Below, piece after piece: positions 46,261-56,291 of a stretch of DNA of 64,000 nucleotides. The stretch comes from Forficula auricularia (taxonomy: Eukaryota > Arthropoda > Insecta > Dermaptera > Forficulidae). The notes beneath the pieces are model-generated. The model worked only from the letters and a program-made list of their open reading frames with translations, was not told the origin of the DNA and made no database searches. The translations under genes and the position numbers were made by a program. How positions within the stretch are numbered: position 1 is the first letter of the stretch; each line of letters starts with the position of its first letter. Where the stretch lies: contig JALMQS010000089.1 of NCBI GenBank assembly GCA_024734495.1, positions 7,390,420 to 7,454,419 of the forward strand, in the 5' to 3' direction.

Positions 46261-49200
46261 AAACAATGTTTCGCCAATCAATGAAATCGCATTGCAATTT
46301 TCGAATTAGTTTTAAAACAATACATCTTGATTAGCTTATCGGGATTATGTCGATCAAAATTCAGGCAGGTTGTCAATAAAGTTATTGGCAAAATAACATA
46401 TGAAATGTCAGATATAGATAAGAATTAAAATGTTATATAAATCATGGTTTGAAATAAAATTTGAATACCTACATTTTCATTTAGTTCTACACAGTAATAT
46501 AATACAATAATGAAACTTTTGTGAATTATCGATTTTATTTTCATTATTATACAACAAACATAAACAGAAGTTCTATACAAGGACTATGTACTTTTTCGAA
46601 ATCCCCAAACTTATACAATATAAATTTAAATCCACTAAAATATAATATACATTTTATTAAATCAAATTTTGTGGTTTTCCCCCCAAAAAATTCTGGATAA
46701 ATGCTTATTTCTAATGGAAATCTTGTATTTTTTTTATAAAATTAAAAAAAATAATTTAAAAAATTAAGCTATTGGATAATAGAACCTACACTAAACTATA
46801 TTTATATGATAAAAGTTAATTCAAAGGTATTTTATTTTTTGAAAAATCAATGATAATACTATTCTCTTCTTTGTAGAAATGTATTCTTTACTTTTTCTGC
46901 TATTTGAATGTAGTATTTAAGGAAACGTATGTCCCAATAAAACACAAAGCTATGACTGATAAAAAACGATTAATATAGCTTCGTGTATAGTTTTAATTTT
47001 ATCAAATAAAAAACAGCTTAATTATCATCATACCTTCTTTACAACGTAATAAACGTTTCATTAACCCCCAAGCCTTCTTTACAATAAAAACGAAAACAAT
47101 TCAGACCAACTCGTTTCTTTTATCGTCATGACCAAGGTCTAGAGATTAAAATTTTTTAACTTTCATGTGTCCTCCAAACTTCACTTTTTCAAGACTCAAG
47201 TTTACGAATCCAAATCTGTAACAACTCACCAAATATTCTCTAATTTTCAGTATACTCAAATATATATAAACTTACATTTTCTTGCTTTAGTAAAAGAGGA
47301 TTTACAAGATAATAAATTCGGAAGAAACACCTTGAAATATTGTCTTCTGGGCTGATAATGAAAATGAAATTTAACAAATAAACTTTGAATGTTATTTGTT
47401 TAAAAAATTTCATCTTCATTACGATTCTTGAACATAGTGGGGGTAGGCTGAAAATAAATTTTATTTTAGTCAGACATTCTCCTAAAAAATAATAAATAAA
47501 TTATACGTCATTTGGTGAAATATTCATTTGGCTTGTAGACACTAGTGTCAACTCTTTTTATTTAGTCAAGCGACCATTTACGGAGTTCCCTGCTTCTTCG
47601 ACCAAGACACACACACACACAAATACCTAGATACAGCTCACATCTACACTCAGCAAATGATACACACAAACACGGGGCACTTGAAAAGCCATTAATGTTC
47701 ACAATCCTGATTTGTAAAAAAAAGAAACAGGAATTCTAGTCACAAATCCTGATCGATGCTTGATTTGTTAGAATACAACTATTTGATTCGAAATGAAATC
47801 CGTAAAAGGGGATTTTTGTATTTCTTTCTTACAGTGGCTCTTTAATGTCAAGATAAATCTAGCCTTGCTTGAGCTTGAGATTAATTTTCATTTTGACGTG
47901 TATATGCCGATTATGCGCTTAGGGTGTCAAGAAAAGTGAAATGTTTTTCTATCTTCGAAAGCAATTCATATAACTTATACATAATTTTTACAGCCAACGA
48001 TGAATATTAAAATATTTGGAAAACTTTTTCCAAGACTCGGTATGAACTTTACAAATATCGATGATTTGGCAATTTTTCAGCTGCGAATATTTTAGGCAAG
48101 AACGTCGAAACTTGCCACAATGGAATAGCTTATTACTATAAATTTTTTGCCAAATATCAGTACATTAGTATCTCATAAATCGATTCGATTTCATTTTGAC
48201 TCAAATTAACTTGTTTATTGAAAATCATACAGTCACACACAAATATTCACAAAAGACTGGCGGAAAAATGAAATAATTTTTCTCCTCATTTCAGACTTAG
48301 CTAAAGAAAATTAAACAACAAAAAATAAAATATAAGCAACATTTTTTTTAATGAATTCAATACTCTAGCCGCCCGGTAGCATTTTATTTATTCCCCCTGG
48401 GTCACAATAACTTTCATTAATTTCTAAGCTATGATAAATAAGAATAAGTGACAAAATAGTAGGGAACCTAGAAGTTTGGTAAAAAATAAATGTGATATCT
48501 CTTGTAACAATGATGGAAATTTGAGCAAGTTCAAAAATTCATGTATTTGCAAACAATTTCAAGCTTGTTTTATAAACTAACGAAGAACTTGAAAACATAA
48601 ACATCACAGAATAAAACTATCGCCCTTTGAAAGTCTACAAGAATATATAATTAGATTTTAAATAGGGCTTTTAATTTTGGAGAAATAAACATTACTTACA
48701 ATCTTACATTGTGTGGTTTTTGTTTTGTTCACGAAACCATTGTTGTTTTTTTAAGAAGATTAATCGGTTTTCAAAGAGCCACAAAAAAGATTTAAAAGAT
48801 CATTGATCAGCAAATGAATTTCTAAATAGAATGGATCTAGATAAACAGAAGTGTTTAAAGTTTAGAGGTTGTTGTTTAGTTAAAGCTGTTTTCTTCTTAG
48901 TGAAATAGACCGCCCCTTAAACATAGTGTTAAATGTTTGCGACTGTATCCAGAAAACCTCGGCTTTTGTTAATCTTTAATTGTGTTTATAAGAAGTTGAT
49001 TAAATATTTCATCCAGGAATCTTGAATAGTCCTATTAAAATCTTACAATTTCAATATTAGATATATATATCATTTCTCTCCAGGATAAAGTTTAAGGTCT
49101 GTTTCAAACAGTTACTTAAAAGTGAATTCAACAAATGTTTGGTAGACTATATGATAAGTGTCTAGATGGTAAAAATGTTGCTAACAATAGTTTAGAAATA

Positions 49201-49730
49201 AAAAAATAAATAATTTTTTATGTAAATGAACTAAGAGCCTGCCAAAAGAGATGACTGTCTGAATTCAAGCAGTCAAGTTTAATTGCGTTTTGACAAGGCA
49301 TTCAGCCTAAATATTGTCAGTGAATTTGATATACTATATACCATATATGAGGGAGGATATTCAGCGGGCACCCACAGATTTGACCGTACCAGTTGTTGAA
49401 ATTTGTAAAACCTTCGTATCTTGTGTTTTAACAAACCCCACAAAATAAAATTCGAAAATATAGTAACTCTAACAAACTGTTGAAGGTGTCCGCTCTCTAT
49501 AAGACCATTTTGGAATCCTGTATCAAAATAACGGTATATTAAACACTTCTTTTCTATTAATTGTTTGAATTTTGAATTGCTTAGTTTATAATTATTTTAA
49601 AATAATTCTATACTTTGAAAACTTTCATTGGATGACTTTTTGGACAAATTTAAAAAATCCGTACGGTAGCAGTTGTTATAAATGCTGAATACCCCCCTAT
49701 ATAGTTAGGTTGGTTAGACTTTGACACTAA
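46261..49730. other. AT-rich DNA with an (AC)n tract
   Basis: No gene recognised. A short (AC)n microsatellite lies at about 47610-47620 in a C-richer patch (47570-47700). Confidence 0.45.
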
Positions 49731-49937
49731 GGGCCAGTTGTATGTCGGTTTGTAAAGTCTTTGTAAAAGTTGACAAAGGGTAAAATCTTAGAATTCACCT
49801 TGTACCCGGCGGAATGGCCAATCAGATGAAAGCGCGTGACATCTGATTGGCCATCAGGACGGGTACAAGGTGAATTCTAAGGTTTTACCCTTTGTCAACT
49901 TTAACAACGACTTTACAAACCGACATACAACTGGCCC
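49731..49937. mobile_element. Palindromic PIF/Harbinger-like MITE, copy 2
   Basis: A 207-bp element with ends GGGCCAGTTGTATGTCGG and its complement, flanked by TAA on both sides (49728-49730 and 49938-49940). The two halves are near-perfect complements (for example AATCAGATGAAAGCGCGTGA around the centre). It is better preserved than copy 1 at 29999-30197. Confidence 0.9.
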
Positions 49938-50559
49938 TAAGTCAACTTTCTAATAGAAGTTGGTGATTTTTGTCTAAAAAATAATAATTAACCTTCTTTA
50001 TCCTTGAACCAAAATATCTTCAATCCGAGAATCGTTTAATTTAACATAAGGAAACTCCTCTGCTCTAAACTTCTTCATTTAAATGTGGAAAAATATAAAA
50101 TTTTATTAAGTTGTTTTTACTAATTGAGTTGGATTCTCTTTGGAGATAACCATTTTCACGACCAATCACTTTCAATTAGAATAACCTTAAAACTCATCTA
50201 TAAAATCACCCAACGCAACAACATAAAAAGCTTTTAAATTTTAATTTCTAATCTCAAACTTAATACTTATATCTTGTTTTTCATGTCTGAATAATTTAAT
50301 TGCATGTCTTTCTTCTCGCGATGTTTTCATCCGATAATCTTCCTTCTTATTCTTCATAAGGATTTTGGGAATTTATTTGAAATTTAGATTTTTCTCTATA
50401 ATTTATAACTTTTAGGTTTTGTTTGCAAGAAAAGAAAAATTGTATGTTTAAAATTTACTAGAAAACTACTGATGTATTTATTATTAGAACATGTATTATC
50501 TTCATCTCTTCTCTAAACGAGATTTCCTTTTCTGGCGAGACTATCAAAATGAGATTAGA

Positions 50560-51010
50560 CAAATATGTTAGAGGCCTACGCATTAATTCCTCCTTGTATC
50601 CCAAAAAACTTGTACTCTAATGAAGCACGAGATTGGATTTTCGGGTCGAACAACTTTTTTAATGGACATACTGTCGCTTGGGTAATTTTTTGACGGAGAC
50701 GAAGTATTTTTCAATTGCTCTTTTTTTAAACATTCTGCCTACTAACCAGAAGGATCATTTCAATTAATTTTTATAACATGGAATTAAGCGAATTAAAAAC
50801 CAATCATAAGCGCTTGTTCTAGATTCTTCTGCTATACAAAAGAAGGCTGTATTTATTTTAATGGCTTTCACCTTCAGGCAAGACATCCAGACATCTACAC
50901 AGAGACGTTCACGAGGCTTATTTGCATAACAGAGAACGAGCGTGAAAAAAAAATATTACCTCCTCTTTGGGCTTCTGGACTCCAAAAAAATATCACTCCT
51001 CCACCCCGTG
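50560..51010. other. Composition island, possible exon or regulatory element
   Basis: Around 50870-51000 a plus frame is open for 46 codons after an acceptor-like CACCTTCAG (50877): ARHPDIYTETFTRLICITEN, then a Glu/Lys run and LPPLWASGLQKN, ending at TAA. A POU-type octamer ATTTGCAT is present (about 50921). No donor or family is recognised. The coding reading is weak. Confidence 0.2.
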
Positions 51011-51033
51011 AAAAATAAATATTTTAGATTATA

Positions 51034-51056
51034 CATATATATATATATATATATAT
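51034..51056. repeat. (AT)n microsatellite
   Basis: About eleven AT units in a row. Confidence 0.9.
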
Positions 51057-51779
51057 AAAGTTGTAAATATTTCTAGCCTTGAGCTGTAAAAACTAAGAAA
51101 CATGGCCACATATAAAATACATTTATCAATATTATCTTTATAAGATCAATAAAAAAAAACTCGATCGAAAATTTATTACTGATAATTAATTGGTTTCTAA
51201 AAGAAATAAAAAAGTGCGAATTTTCGTTATCATTAAAAATATGTGAGCTCGGTTTGATTAAAAGTACCTACGCTTTTAAGAGAGTGTTTCATTTCAAATC
51301 TGACATGAATTAATGTTTCTAATTTATTATTTCAATTAAAACAAATTAATAACCCTGAGATTTGCCTATTATGACAAGGCAAACATCGGTAAATTTTAAA
51401 ATTAAATCTATCAAATGATTCTAGGTTGAGAAAGTAATTTAATAATTAATTCCGAATGGAATAAAATCAATCGGATAAGAGGATAAGATTAATTGATGAA
51501 AAAATCCAGATTTAAATTTAAAAAATTGTTCTTTTCAAAGTCGTAGCATTTGGGTCACTGCAGGGGCGAGACAGGTTCTAAAATTAAGGGAAGTGAGCCA
51601 AAAGCATGTATCATTTTATATACCAAAGAATTATTATTAAAACTCACATTCTGTACATTTTTTAAATAATTTATTGATTGTTTTATTGTATTGAATAATT
51701 TTATAATAATTTTATTATAATTAATTTATAATATTAATAATATACATAAGGAGAAATCACTTTCTAAGATTCAACACCC

Positions 51780-52050
51780 CTACGCGCCTAAATTGGATAC
51801 TAACCGAACAAACGCATTCGCCAACTCGTTTATCCCTATAACATCTATAGAAATTGGAACTCTCTTCTTCCGACCGTCTTCCCAGCAACTTATAACCTTC
51901 AATCTTTCAAGACACGCATCCACGCATACCTTTAACTCCGACCCAATCCCTAAATCTCTTCTTATTTCCAAGATACAAAGTTCCACCGCGGCCAGGTTGT
52001 ACCTTTTTGGTGCAACTTCTTCTTGTATCAGTATCATTATATTAAAAAAA
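51780..52050 (+). mobile_element. LINE 3' end with poly(A) tail
   Basis: The plus frame reads RTNAFANSFIPITSIEIGTL, then FNLSRHASTHTF: the Asn-Ser-Phe-Phe-Pro and Asn-Leu-Pro-like region that ends many jockey/I-type LINE ORF2 proteins, in degenerate form. TTTTTGGTGCAACTTCTTCT leads into an A tract (52042-52051). Related to the copies at 4950, 8528 and 45640. Opposing ORFs are shadows. Confidence 0.65.
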
Positions 52051-52129
52051 AATCACTAACGAATCCTGTGCTTTATTCAAATAAACATACACATATATTT
52101 AATGAGTATAATATATATAATTTATTTGT

Positions 52130-52353
52130 TAGATTATAGTTTCGAAGTTTTGACCAGTCTATTTAATTAGAAATATTCTATCTGTTTTTTTCCCATGGGT
52201 TGTTTACAAGTTTGCTATTACAACAAAACGAATTTACCTACATTTGAACCCATGGAAAAAAACATAATATTTATAGTGAAAACAAAGATTTAAGTATCTT
52301 TTTGGGTGTCTTTTTTTGAAAAAAGATGGAAATTTAATAATAGGAATATATGT
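52130..52353. repeat. Hammerhead-family remnant and inverted segment
   Basis: 52130-52200 on the minus strand keeps CTTCGAAACTATAATC and AATAGACTG but has lost most of CTGATGA. 52262-52320 is the inverted counterpart of a segment inside the following tandem repeat (TTTTTGGGTGTCTTTTTTTG versus its complement). Confidence 0.5.
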
Positions 52354-53141
52354 AATGTAAAAATATTTCTCTAATATCTATGATGTCCTTTAAAGTTAAA
52401 TTCATTTAATAATATTATATACTGGGTTGATTTTTGAAATAATTTCCATCTTTTTTCAAAAAAAGACACCCAAAAAGATACTTAAAACTTTGTTTTCACT
52501 GTAAAATCCATGGGTCCGTCACTGAAAACTTTTTTTCAGTTTAGCAGGAATTTTCACTATTCCCTTTGAGTTGAAGGGAGTGAAAAATCTATAGCTATAA
52601 TACTTATATATGTTGCATGTCAGAGAGAGATTTGTCTTAAGGGTTTGGCTACTGGCCCGGCAAGCTTAGTTAGCGCTTGGGTTCGATTCCTAAGGGGACG
52701 AACCTCTCTGATATGCAATGTAAAAATATTTCTCTAATATCTATGATGTCCTTTAAAGTTAAATTCATTTAATAATATTATATACTGGGTTGATTTTTGA
52801 AATAATTTCCATCTTTTTTCAAAAAAAGACACCCAAAAAGATACTTAAAACTTTGTTTTCACTGTAAAATCCATGGGTCCGTCACTGAAAACTTTTTTTC
52901 AGTTTAGCAGGAATTTTCACTATTCCCTTTGAGTTGAAGGGAGTGAAAAATCTATAGCTATAATACTTATATATGTTGCATGTCAGAGAGAGATTTGTCT
53001 TAAGGGTTTGGCTACTGGCCCGGCAAGCTTAGTTAGCGCTTGGGTTCGATTCCTAAGGGGACGAACCTCTCTGATATGCAATGTAAAAATATTTCTCTAA
53101 TATCTATGATGTCCTTTAAAGTTAAATTCATTTAATAATAA
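52354..53141. repeat. 363-bp tandem duplication
   Basis: Copies 52354-52716 and 52717-53079 look identical base for base, followed by 62 bases of a third copy (53080-53141). Each unit holds a tRNA-like part with A-box-like GGTTTGGCTACTGGCCCGG and B box GGGTTCGATTCC, preceded by CAGAGAGAGATTTG and followed by CCTCTCTGATATGC. The unit therefore resembles a SINE plus flank that was duplicated in tandem. Identity implies a recent event or an assembly duplication. Confidence 0.9.
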
Positions 53142-54534
53142 TATTTATAATTAGAAATACTGCTGATGAATGTTAAACCTCTGAAACTATAACTGTTTTT
53201 TTTTTTTTAAATAAATACCCGTGCCACACCAAAAGAGGAAGAGTTTCGCTCCATTTTTAAGGTCTTAGTCACTGGGTTAATGATTTATTATAATTATATT
53301 GAGAAAAATCTAGCGATAAGGTGCTAATATAAAGCTCAAATCAAAATAAAAGTCTAAAACATAGGAGTATTCAGAATTAGTTGTGAATCAGTAGCGGATC
53401 CATAAAATTACAAACATTTAGAGTATTTCCATAAATATCGACTTCAAAATTTCAGAAAGATCTTTAAATTTTCAAATTAATTATTCGTTAAATAAAATAT
53501 TTCTATAAAAAACATATAGGTTCTAGAAATGAAATAAAATTGTTGCATAGTTTCAAGGGGCAATTAAAATGAATGCTTTTTTCGAAAGGGCGAAGATAGA
53601 AGGTTTGAAATCCCTGCCTGGTATATTTTCAAGATCAAGCATGTCAAAGACAAGTCAGACGAGTTTTAGTCGAACAAAAATTGTTCTCGCTGAGGAACTA
53701 TTAAAATAGAAATAATACAAAAACGGAATAAATAAAGATTATTCGCGAATCTTTCGAATAATCCATTTCTAAAAACTCTCAATATATAAGATCGGAAATA
53801 ACTAGGAGCTCTATAGACAAGTCATAGCTTGCTTATAGCAATAGAATTAGGAAACATTTAAGAATTTCTTATAACGAAAATGTCGCCGTATTCGCTGAAA
53901 AAAAGCGAAAGATTAAAATAAAATTTCAAAAAATGAAGGATACTTTTTTGGACAGCATCCCATGGTTGAAAAGTCACCAACCGCCACTAGTGAGAATTTA
54001 ATAAATACTTTATCGGTGAAACTGAGGAACTTGAATCAATGACCACAGACACGCGATTATACGATTAAATGCACTGGTGGGATCCTTTGCCCTATGACCT
54101 TGTACTATCCTATTTAAATTGCTAAAACTTATATTATTTTATTTAATACATCGATTATCAAAATATAGATAAATTATCATTTATAAATTATTGAGCATTT
54201 CCGTATAACTTGATATTAATTGACTTAACACTTATATTTATATTTATTATTTAATTAATATCTCTATTTAGATCCTCAAGGTTTTACAGAAAAATAATTT
54301 TTTAAATAAAATAAAGTGGATATAATTATGCATAAAATAAATAAATAATAAATAACATTTTCAAGCCTCTCGGTACGCTTTAGGATAATTTTAGCAATTT
54401 GACAATTTTTTGTCGGTTTCAGTTCGAAAATAAAAACTTGGCATAGAGGAAGGGGGAGAGGTGGTTATTAGTACAAACTTAGTCCAAAATCAATCGCTAC
54501 GTTTTTACTTTTATTAAAATTTTTCTCATGAAGA
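53142..54534. other. AT-rich DNA
   Basis: 53150-53195 keeps CTGATGA ... GAAACTATA in plus orientation, a decayed hammerhead-family remnant. Nothing else is recognised. Confidence 0.45.
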
Positions 54535-54800
54535 GTTAATTGAATCAAAGAACAAATCCCAAGTTTCTTTTTGCCGAGAGTAGCAGAATTTTTATAAATT
54601 AAAGGAAACAATAAAAGAGTGTCTTATACTGGAAAAATAATTTTTAAATGTATTTATAACGAGACTATAGTTTCGAGGGCTTTGCCCCATTCATCAGTCT
54701 GTTACAATTGATTCACAGGAATTGGTGTGTAAAAGTTATAAATAAATTAAAAAATTTATTTTTCCACCAAAAGACACTCTTTTATTCTCTCCTTTAATCA
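54535..54800. mobile_element. Hammerhead-bearing element, copy at 54.6 kb
   Basis: Order on the plus strand: CTTTTTGCCGAGAGTAGCAG (54569), AACAATAAAAGAGTGTCTTA, the hammerhead fold on the minus strand (54648-54707), GATTCACAGGAATTGGTGTG, then an inverted copy of the outer module (GACACTCTTTTATTCTCTCC, to 54793). Same organisation as 10243-10771 with a much shorter centre. No ORF. Confidence 0.65.
54648..54707 (-). ncRNA. Type I hammerhead ribozyme candidate, best stem I
   Basis: Minus-strand order: stem I strand TTGTAACAGA, CTGATGA (54691-54697), two unpaired bases, stem II GGGGC-AAA-GCCCT, GAAAC (54670-54674), TATA, GTC (54663-54665), then TCGTTATAA. Stem I pairs 9 bp with a single bulged A, and here the C-G pair replaces the G-U found at 10661. 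The compensating change (C here, T there, opposite G) keeps pairing in both copies. All invariant core positions are intact. Confidence 0.65.
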
Positions 54801-55439
54801 AAAATTTGTATTTTTTTATTTACATTTATTCCTTGGAAGGCTCTAACACTAGCTGTCGTGGGATATCTACAGCTCCCCTCTCCTACCATTTTCTAAATTA
54901 ACGATCAGCCCCGAGTCGTTAACAGTTTTTCATTTTTCTCTTTAATTTATTTATTGATGTGATGATGTAAATTTTTTTATACAAAAAGCTCTTTCCTTTT
55001 TTTGATTCTTTTTAACAATTCCAGGGTAGAATTTATTCATAAAAATTAATTTCCTAAAAATATTTATAAATCATGTAAAAGTAAAACCGTATAAATCGAA
55101 TGATGGAGGTATTTTACTCGGCATCAACCATAATATTATAGTGCTTTAAAAATTCGAAGAACTTAAAATATTTATTTAAAATTTTCCATAATCAAAAGAC
55201 ATTCATTCCAAAGCATGCGTAAGGTTGTTGTTTTCTTTTAGTCAGACGTTGTTTATTTAATTAAACAAAGACGCAAAGGAGTTTTTTATTTTATTTTTAT
55301 TTTTTCCCTCTTGTCTTATGAAAAGTGTGATAATTTGCATACGGCTTTGTTCCGTTTCTATTGAAGTGGCTGTAGCCCCTCAGGTGGAATACAATTTCTA
55401 TATAATGCTCTCTGGTCAAAAATAAACACACAAGACAAG

Positions 55440-55525
55440 CTTTTTGACCCCGCCTTTGGTGAAAGCGCTCTCGGGATCCGAACGACCTCTCTTGGTTCGA
55501 ATCCCGGTAATGGCTTCGTTTCGCA
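55440..55525 (+). mobile_element. tRNA-like SINE head
   Basis: GGTGAAAGCGCTCTCGGGA resembles an A box and GGTTCGAATCCCGG is a near-perfect B box, with spacing of about 30 bases. The stems of a functional tRNA do not pair, so this is a SINE head or tRNA relic rather than a tRNA gene. It lies just beyond the 3' LTR. Confidence 0.5.
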
Positions 55526-55644
55526 ATTCAATTCAATCCATTTAGATGGGAAGATTATCATCTATACTCTCTTTCTACTAACAGATCATAAATTTATAAT
55601 CAGCGGATCTAAAGCTTTGCCTGGAAAGCGCTAAAAAGAGAACT

Positions 55645-56280
55645 TGAGATTTGTATTTCTTTATTTAAACTACATAATATTTAAAAGCTTTACAGATTAA
55701 TTCTATTCATTAGATAACTAATACAAAATTAATGGAATTTTCCTTAACAAAAAAACTGCACTTTTAATAGCTTACAAATTTTTTACAAATCAACAAACGA
55801 TGCTTAAACAAAAGTAAAGAACTTTTGATAAAATAATAAATTTTCACACACACACAATTATTTTTCTCTCTTTTTATAAAAATCAACTTTTTAATTTATA
55901 ATTTTTTTTTAATTATATCGTTTCAGTACGCACTGAGAGAGACTGCTGACGTCATCGTCTTTATAGCTTTACTTTTGTGCACACTAATTCTTTTAATGGA
56001 AAACACATAAAAAAATATTAGCATGGAAATTTAAAAATTTTAAATCAATTAATAAAATCAGGAGAGATTTTTGATTTTCGAAAAAGATGGTGTTTTTCAA
56101 AAATCTCCATATCAGTGTATTATTATTTAATTTATTAAATAATATTGGTCAATTTATAATACAAATATATTACATTGTCATTTGGTTGAATGACTATGCT
56201 TGACTGATTAGATGTGTGAATGTATAATATTGCTGCCAACATTACTGCTGGTTGCCGACAGTGATACCAATGATAATACA
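55645..56280 (-). mobile_element. 3' LTR of Ty3/gypsy element
   Basis: On the minus strand the LTR starts TGTATTATCATTGG directly after the polypurine tract and ends near CAAATCTCA (55645), giving TG...CA borders and about 636 bp. It holds a core promoter (see 55934-55965) and an AATAAA signal (55660-55665). Only one LTR is visible, so the right border is inferred, not checked against a second copy. Confidence 0.7.
55934..55965 (-). promoter_or_regulatory. LTR core promoter: TATA box and initiator
   Basis: TATAAAG starts at 55965 on the minus strand, and an arthropod-type initiator TCAGTG has its A at 55934, 31 bases downstream. A CRE-like TGACGTCA lies between them. Spacing is what is expected of a TATA/Inr promoter, so the R region should start at about 55934. 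Confidence 0.6.
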
Positions 56281-56291
56281 CCCTTCCCCTT
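56281..56291 (-). other. Polypurine tract
   Basis: AAGGGGAAGGG on the minus strand abuts the LTR start and overlaps the pol stop codon (TAA at 56290-56292). It primes plus-strand DNA synthesis in LTR elements. No room remains for an env gene. Confidence 0.75.

Noticed and set aside
52691..52705. Functional tRNA gene
   Set aside because: A and B boxes are recognisable, but acceptor, D and anticodon stems do not pair; interpreted as SINE-like.
55476..55510. Functional tRNA gene near the LTR
   Set aside because: Only the B box is strong; stems do not fold into a cloverleaf.
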